Below, piece after piece: positions 1 to 8,366 of a stretch of 37,007 bases of DNA; the first letter of the stretch is position 1; every line of letters starts with the position of its first letter. This DNA comes from Acidobacteriia bacterium AH_259_A11_L15 (GTDB taxonomy: Bacteria; Acidobacteriota; Terriglobia; Acidiferrales; 2-02-FULL-67-57). Both the position numbers and the translations under genes were made by a program. The DNA lies in contig JALLOH010000011.1 in the NCBI GenBank assembly GCA_027717655.1, positions 1 to 37,007 on the forward strand, in the 5' to 3' direction. The notes beneath the pieces are model-generated. The model was not told the origin of the DNA. It saw only the letters and a program-made list of their open reading frames with translations, and made no database searches.

Positions 1-31
1 CCCCCCTCCCTTCGCGGGTTTTGCTTTGGAA

Positions 32-56
32 GCCCTTCGGCTTCGCTCAGGACAAG
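32..56 (+). repeat. dispersed GC-rich repeat, copy 1
   Basis: Contains the core CCTTCGGCTTCGCTCAGGAC. The same core, with small changes, recurs near 2133, 3657, 16646 (reverse), 28391 (reverse) and 28544 (reverse). It lies in the leader upstream of the first gene. Function unknown; behaves like a REP-type intergenic repeat. Confidence 0.6.
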
Positions 57-87
57 TAGTTGAATTTTCAATAGGTTGGAGGAAAAG

Positions 88-585
88 ATGAGGAGCAAGA
101 AAGTACCGTCGCCGGAGAAGCGTTGTCAAAGGCGCCGGAAAGACGGACAACAATGCCGGGCGGCACGGCTGCGCAACTCGGAGCATTGCTTTTTCCATCA
201 TCCCTGGACACAGCATCATCGGGAGCAAGTGGAACGGATCGAGAATCTGCCGCTGACGGAGGGGAGCGAAATACACGAGCTGCTAGCCGGGGCGGTGCGA
301 GGGGTGGAGAGCGGGCGGCTGAAGGCGCAACAGGCCTACGCGCTGGGCTGGCTGGTGCGGCAGCTGCGAGAGAACCTGCCGGGAGTGGAGAAGGAACTGG
401 CCGAGCATGAGCAAAAAGCGCGAACGGAGGATGAGGAAGAGCCGGAGTTTGGGGAGCCGGACGAGGGGGCAGAGGAGAGCGCCGAGGAAAGCAAGGCCCT
501 AGCGAGTTCGGGCGCCAGGAGGCAGGAGAAAAAAGCCGGAGCGCGAAAAGCAGATTCCTCCCCCGCACGGGCGGAGTCGGAATGA
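88..585 (+). CDS. small Cys/His-motif protein, function unknown
   Basis: A 165-residue soluble protein. The N-terminus has a C-x9-C-x10-C-x2-H pattern (starting at RCQRRRKDGQQC and ending CFFHH) that could bind one zinc. A helical stretch rich in Leu/Arg follows, then a long acidic and Lys/Ala-rich low-complexity tail from about residue 105. I know the N-terminal pattern from short uncharacterised proteins of soil bacteria but cannot assign a function. The ATG at 88 was chosen over the in-frame TTG at 76 because GGAGG at 78-82 sits five bases before it; the TTG would overlap that site. No signal peptide or membrane segment. Confidence 0.75.
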   Translation: MRSKKVPSPEKRCQRRRKDGQQCRAARLRNSEHCFFHHPWTQHHREQVERIENLPLTEGSEIHELLAGAVRGVESGRLKAQQAYALGWLVRQLRENLPGVEKELAEHEQKARTEDEEEPEFGEPDEGAEESAEESKALASSGARRQEKKAGARKADSSPARAESE

Positions 586-864
586 CAAATGAGCCTGGGG
601 AGAGGATTGGTGTGGGCGGGGTTGGCTTCGACTACGGATCATCGATTGCGGAGAGAGGGAGGGGTAGTGGGTCAGTTTGGCCAAATTTGCCTACGAGCCG
701 GAGCGGAGTTTCCTAATTTGGCGCCTCCGACTGGCAACGCAAAATTGGGCTTGACTATTGTCAACCCCAGGAGCCAGCCCTATAATGGCTCATCGCAGAG
801 CAGCCCCCTTATTAGGCGACCCGATGGGGGGGAGGGGTCGTCCGACGAAAATCAACGTAAGCCG

Positions 865-1668
865 ATGACGCAGCTAACTGCAGCAATCTGCGATAAGGGG
901 AACACTGTCGTTGCTCTGTCCGACAGGATGGTAACTACTGCAGATATGACCTTGGGCTTTGAATCTCCCAACCGAAAGGCGGAAGTAATCGGCCACAAGA
1001 GCGCAGTCTTGATAGCGGGGACGCTTCACGAACCTGACCTAGTGATAGATGCCCGCACAAGAGCAAGAGGAAAGGATAGGATCAGGGACATAGCCGAGGA
1101 ATTCGACAAGTTGTACAGAGAGTTGAGGTGCAAACGCATTGAAGGCGAAGTCTTACATCACTCTTTGGGCATCAGCACTTTTCAAGAGTATCAACAGAAA
1201 CAGAGAGTTCTACACGATTCTCTCGTACTCGAAACAAACGAGCGCGTAAGGACGTATGACTTAGGTGTTGAACTTGTGTTAGTTGGGGTTGATGACAAGG
1301 CCCATATTGCCTTGATTGCTAATATGGGTTGGCGGAGCTTCGATAGCGTGGCTTGGTGCGTGGTCGGTATGGGAGACCGACACGCACAAAATGTTTTTGC
1401 TTGGTATGGCTATCATGCGGGCATTCCACTAAAAGAGGCACTGTACATAGCTTTTGAGGCCAAGAAAAAAGCTGAGATGGCCGGTGGTGTCGGACAGTTC
1501 ACAGATGCCCTTTTCATTGATAAGAAAGGGATTCATTTGATTGAGCAAGAGACGGTCGAAAAACTTTTGGAGGTCTACAGTGAACGTGAACATGGTGGAC
1601 AACGACACACGTTCGACAAGCGAATCACCGAGCTTGAGGTCAAGTCGCACAAGTTGGAAAATCCGTAA
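865..1668 (+). CDS. proteasome-like (Ntn-hydrolase fold) protein
   Basis: A 267-residue protein whose start (MTQLTAAICDKGNTVVALSD) resembles the first strands of proteasome beta/HslV subunits: a Thr near the N-terminus, Asp20 in the place of catalytic Asp17, and Lys38 in KAEVIGHK in the place of Lys33. A later GGVGQFTDALFID stretch resembles the Gly-rich strand near the end of that fold. Which Thr (2 after Met removal, or 5 after processing) would be the nucleophile is unclear. The open frame continues upstream to 589, but ATG 865 puts the Thr at the N-terminus as the family needs. The ribosome site is weak. Base composition is clearly more A/T-rich than the neighbours, suggesting transfer. 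Fold assignment is moderately sure; substrate unknown. Confidence 0.65.
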   Translation: MTQLTAAICDKGNTVVALSDRMVTTADMTLGFESPNRKAEVIGHKSAVLIAGTLHEPDLVIDARTRARGKDRIRDIAEEFDKLYRELRCKRIEGEVLHHSLGISTFQEYQQKQRVLHDSLVLETNERVRTYDLGVELVLVGVDDKAHIALIANMGWRSFDSVAWCVVGMGDRHAQNVFAWYGYHAGIPLKEALYIAFEAKKKAEMAGGVGQFTDALFIDKKGIHLIEQETVEKLLEVYSEREHGGQRHTFDKRITELEVKSHKLENP

Positions 1669-1764
1669 TCTTTACTGGCGGCTAGTGAGGCAAAGGTACA
1701 AGCTTCAGAAACTTGTGCTCCGCCACAGGTCTACCACGCAAAGAGAAGAAAAGCTACAAAAACA

Positions 1765-1929
1765 CTAAGGTTTCTTAGCCTTTTTCCATCGCGCCCGAAT
1801 TGCTTTTAGGGCTATTTCTCTTCGCCGCTCCGGACTGAGTTTTTCCGCCCTAGCTTTCCCGCCCCTTGATGCACCGAGTCTTGCTAGGGCTTGGGCGTGT
1901 CGGTTCTTTCGCTTTTGCATGGCACCCAT
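1765..1929 (-). CDS. small basic GGKARAxxLSPERR protein
   Basis: A 54-residue, very Lys/Arg-rich protein. Its core (LGASRGGKARAEKLSPERRR, then EIALKAIRARW) is a motif I recognise from small or C-terminal nucleic-acid-binding-like segments in many bacteria, sometimes in toxin-antitoxin settings; the function is not established. It converges with the proteasome-like gene, leaving about 96 bp between stops. Starts at ATG 1929 or the in-frame ATG 1920; no clear Shine-Dalgarno for either. The reading frame also extends further upstream to 1977. Confidence 0.6.
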   Translation of the reverse strand: MGAMQKRKNRHAQALARLGASRGGKARAEKLSPERRREIALKAIRARWKKAKKP

Positions 1930-2062
1930 TATAGGAGCTAGAGGAGCTATTGGAGAAGGCCCTTGATTCAAACTCACCCACTACCGCGGGAGGGGGCGCC
2001 TTTGCGGGCGTGTAACTCCCTGTTAGACTACGCGGCCCGCTTGGGGGAGCGCGGAGACTGGG

Positions 2063-3388
2063 ATGGAGCCGGAGAAATCAACCGAAGAGGTCGTGCCCAA
2101 CAGGGTGGCGGCGCCGCCAGCGCTGGCGCCGGGCCCTTCGGCTCCGCTCAGGGCAGGCTGGCCGGCGCGGCTGTTGGCCCCGGGCACGGGGATGCTGCGG
2201 GCGTTGCGGCACCCCAACTACCGGCTGTTCTGGACGGGCAACTTCCTGTCGAACATCGGCACCTGGATGCAGCAGGTGGCGCTGGGCTGGCTGGTGCTGG
2301 AGATGACCAACTCGCCCTTCCTGCTGGGGGTGGTGGGCTTTGCGCAGTTCATCCCGGCGCTGCTGTTTTCGCTGCCCGGGGGGGTGATTGCCGACCGGGT
2401 GAACCGCCGCACCTGGTTGATGAGCACGCAGGCGGTGATGATGCTGCTGGCGTTGAGCCTGGCACTGCTGGTGTCGTTCGAGGTGGTCACCTACACGGAA
2501 ATCGTCATCCTGACGTTCTTGCTGGGCACAGCGATTGCGATGAACGCGCCGGCGTTCCAGGCCATGGTGCGGGACCTGTCGAGCCGGGAGGACGTGCTGA
2601 ACGCGATTGCGATGAACTCGATGCAGTTCAACCTGTCGCGGTTCATCGGGCCGACCATCGCCGGCATCCTTATCAGTACAGCCAGCGTGGCCGCGTGCTT
2701 CTACGTGAACTCGCTGAGCTACCTGGCCCCGGTGATCGCCCTCAGCCTGGTCAAGTGGCGGGGGCAAGTGCATCCCGTATCCGGGAGCATGGCGGCACGG
2801 CTGGGGGAAGGCTTCCGCTACCTGCGCGGGCACGGGCAGATTGTGCTGCTGGTGTCGATTGTGGGCATGGTGAGCCTGTTCGGGCTGCCCTACCTGATCT
2901 TCCTGCCCGTGTTCGCCCGGGACATCCTGGGGGTGGGCGCGCGAGGGTTGGGCTACCTGACTTCGGCCAGCGGGGCAGGAGCGCTCTTGGGGGCGTTGAC
3001 GCTAGCCACCTGGCGCAGCGAGTGGCGCCGGGGGCCGCTGGTGCTGGGCGGGAGCGTGCTGTTCTTCAGCGGGGTGTTGCTGGTGGCGCTGTCGAAGAAC
3101 TTCTACCTGTCGCTGTTCGCCCTGGTGGTGACCGGAGGGGCGATGGTGGCCGCGGTGGCTACGGTGAACAGCCTGATTCAAACGCTGGTGCCCGACCAGG
3201 TGCGCGGCCGGGTGCTGAGCTGGCACACCATGGCCTACTTCGGGCTCAGCCCGGTGGGCAGCCTGCTGGTGGGCTGGCTGGCGAGCAGTTGGGGGACGCC
3301 GGTGGCGCTGGCGCTTTCGGCCGCGGTGCCGTTGGCGGTTATGATCGTCATCGTGGCCACGGTGCCCTGGCTGCGGCACTTGCAATAG
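2063..3388 (+). CDS. MFS transporter, EntS/MFS_3-like
   Basis: A 441-residue major facilitator protein of the MFS_3 (enterobactin-exporter EntS-like) group, expected to export a small molecule across the inner membrane. After a roughly 45-residue cytoplasmic leader comes HPNYRLFWTGNFLSNIGTWM, the typical first-helix signature. About twelve hydrophobic segments follow. The loop 2-3 motif is PGGVIADRVNRRTWL, and SMQFNLSRFIGPTIAGILI matches the mid-protein helix 5 region. The leader contains a dispersed repeat copy (2133-2157) translated in frame as part of APGPSAPLRAGWP, so the N-terminal extension is probably not functional transporter sequence. Substrate unknown. Start ATG 2063 follows a GGAG at about 2050; the next in-frame ATG (MLRALRHPNY) is a plausible alternative. 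Confidence 0.88.
   Translation: MEPEKSTEEVVPNRVAAPPALAPGPSAPLRAGWPARLLAPGTGMLRALRHPNYRLFWTGNFLSNIGTWMQQVALGWLVLEMTNSPFLLGVVGFAQFIPALLFSLPGGVIADRVNRRTWLMSTQAVMMLLALSLALLVSFEVVTYTEIVILTFLLGTAIAMNAPAFQAMVRDLSSREDVLNAIAMNSMQFNLSRFIGPTIAGILISTASVAACFYVNSLSYLAPVIALSLVKWRGQVHPVSGSMAARLGEGFRYLRGHGQIVLLVSIVGMVSLFGLPYLIFLPVFARDILGVGARGLGYLTSASGAGALLGALTLATWRSEWRRGPLVLGGSVLFFSGVLLVALSKNFYLSLFALVVTGGAMVAAVATVNSLIQTLVPDQVRGRVLSWHTMAYFGLSPVGSLLVGWLASSWGTPVALALSAAVPLAVMIVIVATVPWLRHLQ
2133..2157 (+). repeat. dispersed repeat inside MFS coding sequence
   Basis: GCCCTTCGGCTCCGCTCAGG plus GCAGG, the same core as the intergenic copies, lies in frame within the N-terminal leader of the MFS gene and adds no stop codon. 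Confidence 0.65.
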
Positions 3389-3433
3389 AGAGCAGAAAAG
3401 GGAAAATAGAAAACAGAAAAGAGGAGAGGCGGC

Positions 3434-3577
3434 ATGGAGGAGGCTAAGACTACAAAGGCGGCTGAAGCCGAGTCCGATAAGCCCAGGGTCCACCGGGTGT
3501 GCGAGGGCTGCAACAACATGTTCGCGGCGCCGGCCGACTCCCCCCAGCGGCGCTGCCCGAACTGCCGGAAGGAATAG
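3434..3577 (+). CDS. 47-residue zinc-ribbon protein
   Basis: A very short gene reading MEEAKTTKAAEAESDK, then VCEGC at residues 22-26 and CPNC at residues 41-44. The two CxxC knuckles make a minimal zinc ribbon behind a charged tail. ATG 3434 is preceded by GAGGAG at 3421-3426. It lies 45 bp after the MFS stop on the same strand, so it may be co-transcribed. It resembles short FmdB/zinc-ribbon-type proteins; function unknown. Confidence 0.7.
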   Translation: MEEAKTTKAAEAESDKPRVHRVCEGCNNMFAAPADSPQRRCPNCRKE

Positions 3578-3644
3578 TTGATTAGTTGAATGGTTGCATG
3601 GGGGGGGGGCGTGTGGCTGACGGGTTGCTGCTGCGAGGCGGAGA

Positions 3645-3690
3645 TCCTTCGCTTCGCTCCCTTCGACAAGCTCAGGGCAAGCAGGATGAC
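3645..3690 (+). repeat. dispersed repeat, copy 3
   Basis: CTTCGCTTCGCTCCCTTCGA followed by CAAGCTCAGGGCAAGCAGG: two partly overlapping cores of the dispersed repeat, in the 120-bp gap between the zinc-ribbon gene and the phosphatase stop codon. Confidence 0.65.
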
Positions 3691-3700
3691 AGCCAAAAGG

Positions 3701-5047
3701 TCAGCGGACTTTGAGGGCCATCATCACCTTGTCGTCCTGGTGGGTGCCGCCGCGCTCGAAGGCGGCCACGTCGGCGAAGATGGCCTCGACGATCTCCTGG
3801 GCGGAGCGCTGGCGGTTCGTCTGAGCCACTTGGATGATCCGCTCGCTCTCGTACTGCTCCTCCTGGGGGTTGGCGGCCTCGGTGATGCCATCGGTGCAGG
3901 CGAGGATGACATCGCCCGGTTCCAGCTTTTCGAAGCCGCGCTGGTAGCGCTGGTGGGGGAACAACCCCAGCACCATCCCGCCTTCTTTCAGGAAGACAGG
4001 CTCGCCGTGCTTGCGCACCAGGACGGGCGGGACGTGGCCGGCGTTGACGTAGTGGAGGCCGCGGCCGGACTGGTCCATCAAGCCCAGGAAAAAAGTCATG
4101 AACTTCTTGGAGCGGGCGCCGACGACCAGGCTCTCGTTCAGGCTGTAGAGGACGCCCTCGAGCGAGTGCACCTGCATGATGATGGCGCGGAGGCTGGCCT
4201 GCAGGTTCGACATTATCAGCGACGCCCCGACGCCTTTCCCCTCCACGTCGGAGACGACAAAAACGAAACTGTCGGCGGTGGGGAAGAGGAAATCGTAGTA
4301 GTCGCCGCTCACCTGCAGGGAGCTTTCGTGGCGGACGGCCACCTCGAAGGCGTCGAGGGCCGGGGGCTTTTCGGGCAGCAGCGCCGCCTGGATGTTGCGC
4401 GCCAGGCTCAGCTCCCGCTCCAGCCGCTGCCGCTCCACGGACTCCAGGTGGAGGCGGGCGTTCTCCAGGGCGATGGCGGCGTGCACCGACAGCCCCTGCA
4501 GGAACTCTAGGTCCTCGTCGCGGAAGCTCCCGTCCCGCTTATTGAGCAGTTGCAGGACGCCGACGATCTTCTCGTCGCGATCCTTGATGGGCAGGCAGAG
4601 CAAGCTGTGGGTACGGTAGCCGAAGCGCTGATCGAACTCGCGGTCAAAGCGGGGGTCGGAGTAGGCATCCTCCAGGTTGACCACCTCGCCCGTCTGCGCC
4701 ACCGCCCCGGCGATGCCCTGCCCCATGGGGAGGCGGATTTCTTTCCGCTCCAGGCCGTGGGCCAGCAGCGACCAGAGCTGCTGCCGCTGGTGATCGACCA
4801 AGAACAGGCTACCGCGGTCGGCGCCGGTATTTTCCGAGGCCATCTTCAGGATGATGCCCAGCAGCTCGGGCAGGTCCAGGGTGGAGTTCAGAACCTTGCT
4901 GGCCTCGACCAGGAATTGCAGGCGGGCCAGGGTGCGCGACTGCTCCGCCAGCAGCTCGCGCGCCTCGGCCAGGTTGGCGGGAGCGGCCCCGAGCCCGGGT
5001 TGCGCGCCCGGCAATGAAACAGGATTGTCCTTGCCCTTATCCTTCAT
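3701..5047 (-). CDS. GAF-domain SpoIIE/PP2C phosphatase (RsbU-like)
   Basis: A 448-residue cytoplasmic Ser/Thr phosphatase of the RsbU/SpoIIE type, which usually dephosphorylates an anti-sigma antagonist in a partner-switching cascade. Residues about 40-195 form a GAF sensor (LNSTLDLPELLGIIL ... VGVLQLLNKRDGSF), joined by a coiled segment (RLERELSLARNIQAALLP) to the phosphatase at about 235-448. Metal-binding motifs are visible: SGDYYDF, VSDVEGKGVGASL, YVNAGHVPP, ACTDGITEA and the final HQDDKVMM. Its ATG overlaps the last 11 bases of the upstream FHA-GAF-PP2C gene, so the two are almost certainly translationally coupled. No RsbV/RsbW-like gene is visible in the window, so the substrate lies elsewhere. 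Confidence 0.93.
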   Translation of the reverse strand: MKDKGKDNPVSLPGAQPGLGAAPANLAEARELLAEQSRTLARLQFLVEASKVLNSTLDLPELLGIILKMASENTGADRGSLFLVDHQRQQLWSLLAHGLERKEIRLPMGQGIAGAVAQTGEVVNLEDAYSDPRFDREFDQRFGYRTHSLLCLPIKDRDEKIVGVLQLLNKRDGSFRDEDLEFLQGLSVHAAIALENARLHLESVERQRLERELSLARNIQAALLPEKPPALDAFEVAVRHESSLQVSGDYYDFLFPTADSFVFVVSDVEGKGVGASLIMSNLQASLRAIIMQVHSLEGVLYSLNESLVVGARSKKFMTFFLGLMDQSGRGLHYVNAGHVPPVLVRKHGEPVFLKEGGMVLGLFPHQRYQRGFEKLEPGDVILACTDGITEAANPQEEQYESERIIQVAQTNRQRSAQEIVEAIFADVAAFERGGTHQDDKVMMALKVR

Positions 5048-6671
5048 AGCGCAATACCAGAAGAGTCATATCATCTTCCGGGGGCGCGTCGCGAATGAAT
5101 CCGCGAACGTCGCGCAGGATGCCCTCGGCGAGTTCTTCCACGCCGCGCTGGCGGAAGCGGGCGGCGGCCTGTTGCAGGCGCTCGACGCCGTAGAGCTCGC
5201 CCGCCGCGTTGAGGGCGTCCACGAACCCATCGGTGTAGAGAATCAGGGTGTCGCCCGAGCCCAAGTGCAACTCCTGGGCGGCGAAGGGTTTTTCCTCGAA
5301 TGATTTCAAGAAGTCTTCTTCCAACAAGCCCACGGGAACGCTGCCGGCGCGCAGCACCGTAGGGTCACCCCGACCGGGGAACAACAGCGGCGGCATGTGG
5401 CCGGCGTTGACGTACTGGAAGCGGCCGCCGGGGCCCAGAACCCCGCAGAAGAAAGTGGCGAAGCGGTTCACGCTGGAATGCCCGCACAGGTAGCGATTGA
5501 GTTGCGCGGCCACCGAGTCCACCGGCTGGCCCAGCTCCACCATCGCCGTCAACGCCCCCTGCAAGGTGGAGCTGAGCAGGGCGGCGGAGATTCCCTTCCC
5601 GCTCACGTCGGTCACCACGAAGGCGTAGCGGCCGTCGGGAATCTCGATCCAGTCGTAATAGTCGCCGCCAATCTGTTGAGTGGGGATGCTGATGCCTGCG
5701 ACCTGGAAGGTCTCGGTGCGCCAGGACTTTTTCGGCAGCAGGGCCTGCTGGATGTCGCGGGCGAAGGCCAGCTCGCGGTCCAGGCGTTCTTTGTCGCGGG
5801 CAGTGGTAAACAGGCGGGCATTCTCGACCACGCCGGCGGCTTCCATGGCCAGGGAGCGCAGCACCTGCCGGTCGGTTTCGGTGAAGGGCCGGCTGGTCCC
5901 TCGGTTGTCTAGACAGATGACGCCCAGCGATTCGGGCAGAAAACCCGTCAGCGTGCTTTCCAGGGAAGCCACGGTGGGGAACCGCCGCAGGGAGAGGCAA
6001 ATGACTGTGCCCCCGGCCTCACTGCAAGTGACCACAATGTCCTCGCTGGCGTGCAGAGTGTTGACCACCTCGCTCTCGCACCCCTGGAAGTGCTCGGGGC
6101 CCAGGGAACCTTTCTTGTTGTTCCGGCCGACGCGGAAGACCGGCTCGCCCTTGGGGCCGCGCAGGAACAGGAACCCCCGCTCCGTGCCCGTCACTTTCAA
6201 GCAGGCGTCCACCACCGTGGCGAGGACGTCCTCCAGAGCCAGGCCGGCCTGCAGGGAGCGGCCCACCTCCAAGAGCAAGTTCAAGCTGCGCAGCTCCTGC
6301 GAGGTGGTGCTGCCGGCCGGGGTATCCACGCGCTCGATGAGGTGCTCCAGGGATTCTCCTTCGGCGACAAACAGCAGGGCGTAGGACCCGGGGACACCGA
6401 ACTCGATGCGGTCGTTGCTCTTGAGGATGCGGGCGGCCTCCACCCGCTCGCCGTCGACGTAGGTGCCATGGCGGCTGTCCTCGTCGCGGATGACGTAGTT
6501 GCCGTTTTCCTGCTCGATGACGGCGTGGCGGCGGGAGATGCGGCTGTCGGGCAAGACCACATCGTTGTCGGCGAGGCGCCCGATGGTGAGCGGGCTCTTG
6601 GTGATGGGGATCGGCCGGCGCGCCCCGACGGGATCGATGAGAACCAGTTGCGGAGGAGTGCGCGAAGTCAC
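5037..6671 (-). CDS. FHA-GAF-SpoIIE/PP2C phosphatase
   Basis: A 544-residue cytoplasmic signalling protein. Residues about 20-95 are an FHA phosphothreonine-binding domain (TIGRLADNDVVLPDSRISRR then H, and DSRHGTYVDGERV). About 125-290 is a GAF sensor, and about 310-540 a SpoIIE/PP2C phosphatase with GGDYYDWIEI, VTDVSGKGISAALL, YVNAGHMPPLL, LYTDGFVDALN and PPEDDMTLLVL. Start is GTG 6671 with AGGAGG at 6681-6686, nine bases away. It is the first gene of a two-gene unit with the GAF-PP2C gene. The FHA domain suggests recruitment to a Thr-phosphorylated protein, possibly a substrate of a Ser/Thr kinase such as the one at 18466-19407; that link is inference. Divergent from the TPR gene. Confidence 0.93.
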   Translation of the reverse strand: MTSRTPPQLVLIDPVGARRPIPITKSPLTIGRLADNDVVLPDSRISRRHAVIEQENGNYVIRDEDSRHGTYVDGERVEAARILKSNDRIEFGVPGSYALLFVAEGESLEHLIERVDTPAGSTTSQELRSLNLLLEVGRSLQAGLALEDVLATVVDACLKVTGTERGFLFLRGPKGEPVFRVGRNNKKGSLGPEHFQGCESEVVNTLHASEDIVVTCSEAGGTVICLSLRRFPTVASLESTLTGFLPESLGVICLDNRGTSRPFTETDRQVLRSLAMEAAGVVENARLFTTARDKERLDRELAFARDIQQALLPKKSWRTETFQVAGISIPTQQIGGDYYDWIEIPDGRYAFVVTDVSGKGISAALLSSTLQGALTAMVELGQPVDSVAAQLNRYLCGHSSVNRFATFFCGVLGPGGRFQYVNAGHMPPLLFPGRGDPTVLRAGSVPVGLLEEDFLKSFEEKPFAAQELHLGSGDTLILYTDGFVDALNAAGELYGVERLQQAAARFRQRGVEELAEGILRDVRGFIRDAPPEDDMTLLVLRYEG

Positions 6672-6796
6672 CCTTCTGCCCCTCCTGGCGCGCCGGCGAT
6701 GACCGGCGGCGGCCTAGATTATGCTCCCCTTGCTGAAAAGCGTTTTGTGATAATAGTAGGCAAAGCTAAGAGCAAAGTAAAGCCGGAGCTACCAGA

Positions 6797-7393
6797 ATGG
6801 GCGAAGAGAGCTACCAGCGGGGCGTGCAACTGCTGGAGCGGGCCCGGTTCGCCGAGGCCCGGGCCCAGTTCGAGCGCGCCCTGGCCGAGCGGCCCGAGTG
6901 GGTGGAGGCGCGAATCAACCTGGGGGTGGCTTGCCTGGAGCTGGGGCTGTTGGACGAGGCGCTGGCCGCCTTCGAGCGGACGCGCGCCCTGGCCCCGGAG
7001 AGCGAAGAGGTTTACTACAACCTGGGCGTGGCCTACGAGAAGAAGCGGAGGCTGGACGAGGCCCAGGCCGCCTACGAGACCGCCGTCCGCCTGCGCCCCA
7101 GCGTGCCCGAGACCCGCTGCAACCTGGGGAACGTCTACCGGGAGAAAGGCTGGCTGGAGCGGGCCATCGAGCAGTACCGGGCGGCGGTGGATCTGCAGCC
7201 GCGGTTCGCCCTGGCGCACAACAACCTGGCAGTCACCTGCGCCATGGCCTCCGACTTCGAGTCGGCCGCCTACCACGCCCAGATCGCGCAAGCGCTGGGC
7301 TACCCGGTGCACGCGGACTTCCTGAGCCACTTGCGGCGGGAGTTGGCCCGCCGAGGGGGAACCGCCCCGCGCCGCAACCCGCCCCGCCGCTGA
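6797..7393 (+). CDS. TPR-repeat protein
   Basis: A 198-residue soluble protein made almost wholly of about five 34-residue TPR units (for example EARINLGVACLELGLLDEAL, EVYYNLGVAYEKKRRLDEAQ and ETRCNLGNVYREKGWLERAI), ending in a short Arg/Pro tail. TPR arrays are protein-binding scaffolds; the partner is unknown. It is divergent from the FHA phosphatase across a 125-bp gap containing TTGCTG at 6730-6735 and TAATAG at 6751-6756, a weak promoter-like pair with short 15-bp spacing. ATG 6797 follows GGAG at 6785-6788. No signal peptide. Confidence 0.88.
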   Translation: MGEESYQRGVQLLERARFAEARAQFERALAERPEWVEARINLGVACLELGLLDEALAAFERTRALAPESEEVYYNLGVAYEKKRRLDEAQAAYETAVRLRPSVPETRCNLGNVYREKGWLERAIEQYRAAVDLQPRFALAHNNLAVTCAMASDFESAAYHAQIAQALGYPVHADFLSHLRRELARRGGTAPRRNPPRR

Positions 7394-7418
7394 GGCCAAT
7401 TTCCGGCTGCCGGCAAAC

Positions 7419-8366
7419 CTAGACGGCGCTGGGGAGAGCCAGGGGGACTTCCACGCGGTTGCGGCCTTCGCGCTTGGCCTGGTAGAGGGCCCGGTCGGCC
7501 GCCTGCAAGAGCTGCTCGACGCCGGTGCCGTGCTGGGGACAAGCGGCCAGGCCGATGCTGACGGTCAGGGGAAGTTGCCGCAAGGGCCCTTCCCGGTGGA
7601 TTTCGGCCGTGCGCGCCCGCAGGCGGTCGGCCAGCAAGCGGGCGCCCGGCAGGTCCTCTTCCAGCAGGATCACCAGAAATTCGTCGCCGCCCCAGCGGGC
7701 GGGGATGGCACTGCGCCGGAGGCTCTCCTGGAGGGCGCGGGCGAAGGCGCGCAGCAGGCGGTCGCCGGCGGCATGGCCGAACCGGTCGTTGAATGCCTTC
7801 AGGTCGTCCAGGTCGAGCAGCAGCAGAGAGAAGGGCCGGCCGGTGCGGCGAGTCAAAGCCAAGAGCTTCTGCAAGGTCTCTTCGGCGAATCGGCGGTTGT
7901 AGAGCCGGGTGAGGGGGTCCCTCATGGCCTGGGTCTGGGCCCGGGCCAGGAGGCCTTGGACGCACTCGGCCAGGCGGGCCAGCTCGGGCGGCTGGGAGAG
8001 AACTCCAGGGTCAAGCGTGCCTTCGGGTTCCTGGTGGTCGAAGGATTCCCGCAGGCGCTCCAACGGCTCGAGCAGCCGACGGTGAACCCAGCGGATGGAC
8101 CCCACCGCCGCTCCGATGCCCAAGAAGGCGAAGAACAACCCCAAATACAATAGCCGCCGCACCAGGGCTTCGGCCTCCGGGCCCGCGGCCAAGGCAGGCT
8201 CCTGGTCGCCGCCCGGATGAAGGAGGGCGAGGAGGCGAAGGGCGGTGTGGGCGAAGAGGGTCAAGCCGAGGAAAAAAAGGAGCAGAGCCAGGCCGGTGGC
8301 CACCAGCATTTGCTGGCGGAGCGCCCGCTGCCGCCACCAGCCGCGCCACCGAACCCGCCGGCTCAC
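7419..8366 (-). CDS. membrane diguanylate cyclase (GGDEF)
   Basis: A 315-residue inner-membrane protein that should make cyclic di-GMP. Two hydrophobic segments (about residues 17-40 and 72-92) flank a short loop and lead into a HAMP-like linker. The GGDEF domain spans about 145-305, with DPLTRLYNRRF, LLDLDDLKAFNDRFGHAAGD, the intact active-site WGGDEF near residue 227, and VSIGLA. No RxxD inhibitory site is seen in the residues just before GGDEF (LRRSAIPAR), so feedback inhibition by product is probably absent. The start is GTG 8366, overlapping the stop of the upstream gene as GTGA. Last gene of the histidine-kinase operon. Confidence 0.92.
   Translation of the reverse strand: MSRRVRWRGWWRQRALRQQMLVATGLALLLFFLGLTLFAHTALRLLALLHPGGDQEPALAAGPEAEALVRRLLYLGLFFAFLGIGAAVGSIRWVHRRLLEPLERLRESFDHQEPEGTLDPGVLSQPPELARLAECVQGLLARAQTQAMRDPLTRLYNRRFAEETLQKLLALTRRTGRPFSLLLLDLDDLKAFNDRFGHAAGDRLLRAFARALQESLRRSAIPARWGGDEFLVILLEEDLPGARLLADRLRARTAEIHREGPLRQLPLTVSIGLAACPQHGTGVEQLLQAADRALYQAKREGRNRVEVPLALPSAV

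Noticed and set aside
1541..1768. 75-residue frame overlapping the end of the proteasome-like gene
   Set aside because: Arg/Ser-rich shadow, mostly inside the other gene; no start signal.
1960..2050. tRNA-like pieces on the minus strand (GTTTGAATC and GTAGTCTAAC)
   Set aside because: No seven-base acceptor stem or anticodon stem can be formed with them; at best a degraded remnant.
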